Origin: a bacterium
GTDB taxonomy: Bacteria > SZUA-79 > Acidulodesulfobacterales > Acidulodesulfobacteraceae
Reading direction: 5' to 3'
Assembly: GCA_021789455.1 (NCBI GenBank)
Contig: JAJYJN010000012.1
Coordinates: 1 to 23,618 of the forward strand
DNA: 23,618 nt
The notes under the pieces are model-generated. The model was not told the origin of the DNA. It saw nothing but the letters and a program-made list of their open reading frames with translations, and searched no databases. Position numbers and translations under genes: made by a program. Below are positions 21,892 through 23,618 of this stretch, piece after piece (the first letter of the stretch is position 1; each line of letters starts with the position of its first letter).

Positions 21892-23618
21892 TTAAAATAT
21901 AAATTTATATACTCTCGCCTCTTCGGCAGAGATACCTAGTTCCTTTGACAGTCCGAAAGGGCTCATGCCGTAAATTATCCCGAAATTAATTACTTTTGCC
22001 TTTCTTCTCATATCCTTATCGACGGCATTCGCAGAGACACCGAAAATTTCTGAAGCAGTTTTTGCATGAATGTCTTCGTTATTTTTAAAACTTTCTGTTA
22101 GCGCTTTATCTCCGGAAATAGACGCCATAACCCTTAAATCTATCTGGGAATAGTCCGCAGAAAGCAAAATAGAGCCTTCTTTTGCAATAAAAGACTGTCT
22201 TATTTTAAAGCCCTCGGTTCCAGAAACGGGAATATTCTGAAGATTAGGGCTCTGGCTTGCAAGTCTGCCCGTCGAAGTAGTTGTCTGTGAAAAAGACGTG
22301 TGCACTCTGCCGTCTTTATCTATTTCTCTTAAAAGCACGTCAACGAAAGAAGTTTTAAGTTTTACCTTATTTCTGTATCCTATAAGACTGTCTATAAATA
22401 AAAGATAATCTTTTAAGGTCCTGTCATCGTTGCTGTTTTCTATAATTATTTCCAATTCAGTTTTTAGCGTCTGGAGAACTTCTATGTCAGTACTGTTTTT
22501 TTTAATCCGCTTAAATTTCATTTCGTCAAACATAACCGTACTTAGCTGTTTAGGTGAATTAATATTAAATACCCTTCCGGCTATTTTATGTATAACGAGC
22601 GTAAGTTTCTTCGTATCCGAATCTAATGAGGCGGATAAAGACATTAGCATATCTTTATCGACTTTAAACCCTGTTTTTTCCATTTCAAAAAGCACCGCGG
22701 AAAGAGGCATGTCTACTTCATAAAACAGATATTTTAAATCGGCATCTTTTTCTATTTCTGTTTTTAATATTTTATACAGAAAATAGACAGTGCGTGCATA
22801 GTTGTCAAAATCCTTGGATTTTAAGGCGACAAGCCGGCCTTTAAATTCGGTTTCTATATCGGTAAAACTATGAGAATGTTTTATAGGGTTTAAAAGATAG
22901 GAAGCTATTTTTATATCGAAATAAAGCCCGTTAACTTCTATTCCGTTATTTTCTAAAAAAAGCTTCACGGCGTTTAGTCCGCAGCCTATCTTTAAAACCG
23001 AATTATCTTTCAATAAATTTATTATAATTTTATCGTCTGAGATATTTTTCGGGTTAAAAGATGCCGGACCTGTTTCTTGTGAATGAATATATATAGTATT
23101 TGATTCTCCATCGAACAATTCTTTATTTTTTTCGCTGAAATCGACATAAATCGAAAGGCCGGCGGCGGCATCGTCCTTTGTGTCCCCGTTTATTTCATCA
23201 TGTTTATCGTCCGGTTCATTATGTATAATACCTGAATCTCTTATTAAAGAGTTAAATTCAAGCTCTTTAAAAACTGCGTAAAGTCCTTCTTTGTTTTTTT
23301 CTTTTAAGGCAAAATCGCTAAGAGAATTAAATATTTTATCAAGATCGGCAGATTTTTCCGAATTTGGTGTAAAATATGCATTGGATAAATCTATGTCTTT
23401 ATAAAAGGAGGCGAGTTCCAAACTTTTATAGGCGTCTTCCTTATAATTTACTAAAAGTTCTTTAAGTTTAGGCTTATGTATAGAGTCTATGTTACTATAA
23501 ATGCCGTCCAAATTATGATAATCCTTAATTAAAGCAAATGCCGTTTTTTCTCCTATTCCTTTAATTCCAGGTATATTATCGGACGCATCGCCCATAAGCG
23601 CCAAAACGTATTTATATT
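21892..23618 (-). CDS. polA: DNA polymerase I, N-terminal and central part (frameshifted, 5' truncated)
   Basis: The frame is open to the window edge, so the N terminus of the flap-nuclease domain lies outside. YVLALMGDASDNIPGIKGIG is the 5' nuclease helix-hairpin-helix region. The middle domain is 3'-5'-exonuclease-like but lacks the DxE and later Asp residues (SIYVDFSEKN; KIGCGLNAVK), so it is probably not a proofreader. The polymerase domain has motif A DYSQIDLRVMA and motif B RRKAKVINFGIIYG. The frame then hits TAA (21892-21894) after EEARVYKFIF. Adding two bases (TA) in the TATATA run at 21906-21911 restores the normal sequence, so this is a frameshift or a sequence error. An intact gene would be a repair and Okazaki-fragment polymerase. 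Confidence 0.85.
   Translation of the reverse strand, partial: YKYVLALMGDASDNIPGIKGIGEKTAFALIKDYHNLDGIYSNIDSIHKPKLKELLVNYKEDAYKSLELASFYKDIDLSNAYFTPNSEKSADLDKIFNSLSDFALKEKNKEGLYAVFKELEFNSLIRDSGIIHNEPDDKHDEINGDTKDDAAAGLSIYVDFSEKNKELFDGESNTIYIHSQETGPASFNPKNISDDKIIINLLKDNSVLKIGCGLNAVKLFLENNGIEVNGLYFDIKIASYLLNPIKHSHSFTDIETEFKGRLVALKSKDFDNYARTVYFLYKILKTEIEKDADLKYLFYEVDMPLSAVLFEMEKTGFKVDKDMLMSLSASLDSDTKKLTLVIHKIAGRVFNINSPKQLSTVMFDEMKFKRIKKNSTDIEVLQTLKTELEIIIENSNDDRTLKDYLLFIDSLIGYRNKVKLKTSFVDVLLREIDKDGRVHTSFSQTTTSTGRLASQSPNLQNIPVSGTEGFKIRQSFIAKEGSILLSADYSQIDLRVMASISGDKALTESFKNNEDIHAKTASEIFGVSANAVDKDMRRKAKVINFGIIYGMSPFGLSKELGISAEEARVYKFIF

Overview
The window is AT-rich DNA from a Gram-negative bacterium: it holds two outer-membrane beta-barrel proteins, several Sec signal peptides and a membrane-anchored cytochrome c. 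Respiratory genes dominate: a quinol-type nitric oxide reductase, cytochrome bd, and remains of a tetrathionate/sulfur-reductase-type molybdoenzyme with its TorD chaperone. Together with the Nramp, Fur and DsrE-like genes, this would suit a microaerophilic or anaerobic sulfur- and iron-cycling deltaproteobacterium-like lineage, for example the acid-mine-drainage Acidulodesulfobacterales. That taxonomic guess is inference only; no rRNA or tRNA gene is present to support it.

Layout. 1-236: 3' end of a DUF190 gene. 513-1655: NifV-type homocitrate synthase (+). 1718-5554: a minus-strand metal block read as DsrE-like secreted protein, Fur, a divergent Nramp transporter, then an outer-membrane barrel. 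A good promoter overlapped by a Fur box precedes Nramp. 5648-6997: rarA (+), with a perfect 33-bp palindrome ending two bases before its ATG. 7104-10328: minus-strand cassette of an unknown protein, a TIM-barrel metalloenzyme and an MFS transporter. 10511-12202: a large outer-membrane porin with its own terminator. 12316-13024: a decayed locus with the C-terminal half of a TorD chaperone, an internal piece of a molybdopterin oxidoreductase and a 35-residue membrane peptide. 13099-14274: an AAA_14/DUF4143 ATPase flanked by 30-bp direct repeats. 14509-17344: qNOR plus a cytochrome c (-). 17582-18271: ric (+). 18292-18711: Rrf2 regulator (-). 18851-21279: cydAB (-). 21471-23618: polA (-), frameshifted and running off the window.

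How the genes fit together. From 14.5 to 21.3 kb the window looks like a nitric-oxide and respiratory-stress island. qNOR removes NO, RIC repairs NO- or oxygen-damaged iron-sulfur centres, cytochrome bd is an NO-tolerant oxidase, and the Rrf2 protein carries three cysteines and a histidine suited to an Fe-S sensor. Two regulatory layers can be read from the DNA. Divergent promoters between the cytochrome c-qNOR genes and ric each carry an FNR/CRP-type box (TGAT/TGAC-N4-ATCA), placed 23 bp from its -10 element and centred near -41.5. The Rrf2 and cydA promoters each carry a 19-bp TAAGAT-N7-ATCTTA palindrome just downstream of the -10 element. I saw no CRISPR array, rRNA, tRNA or complete insertion sequence.
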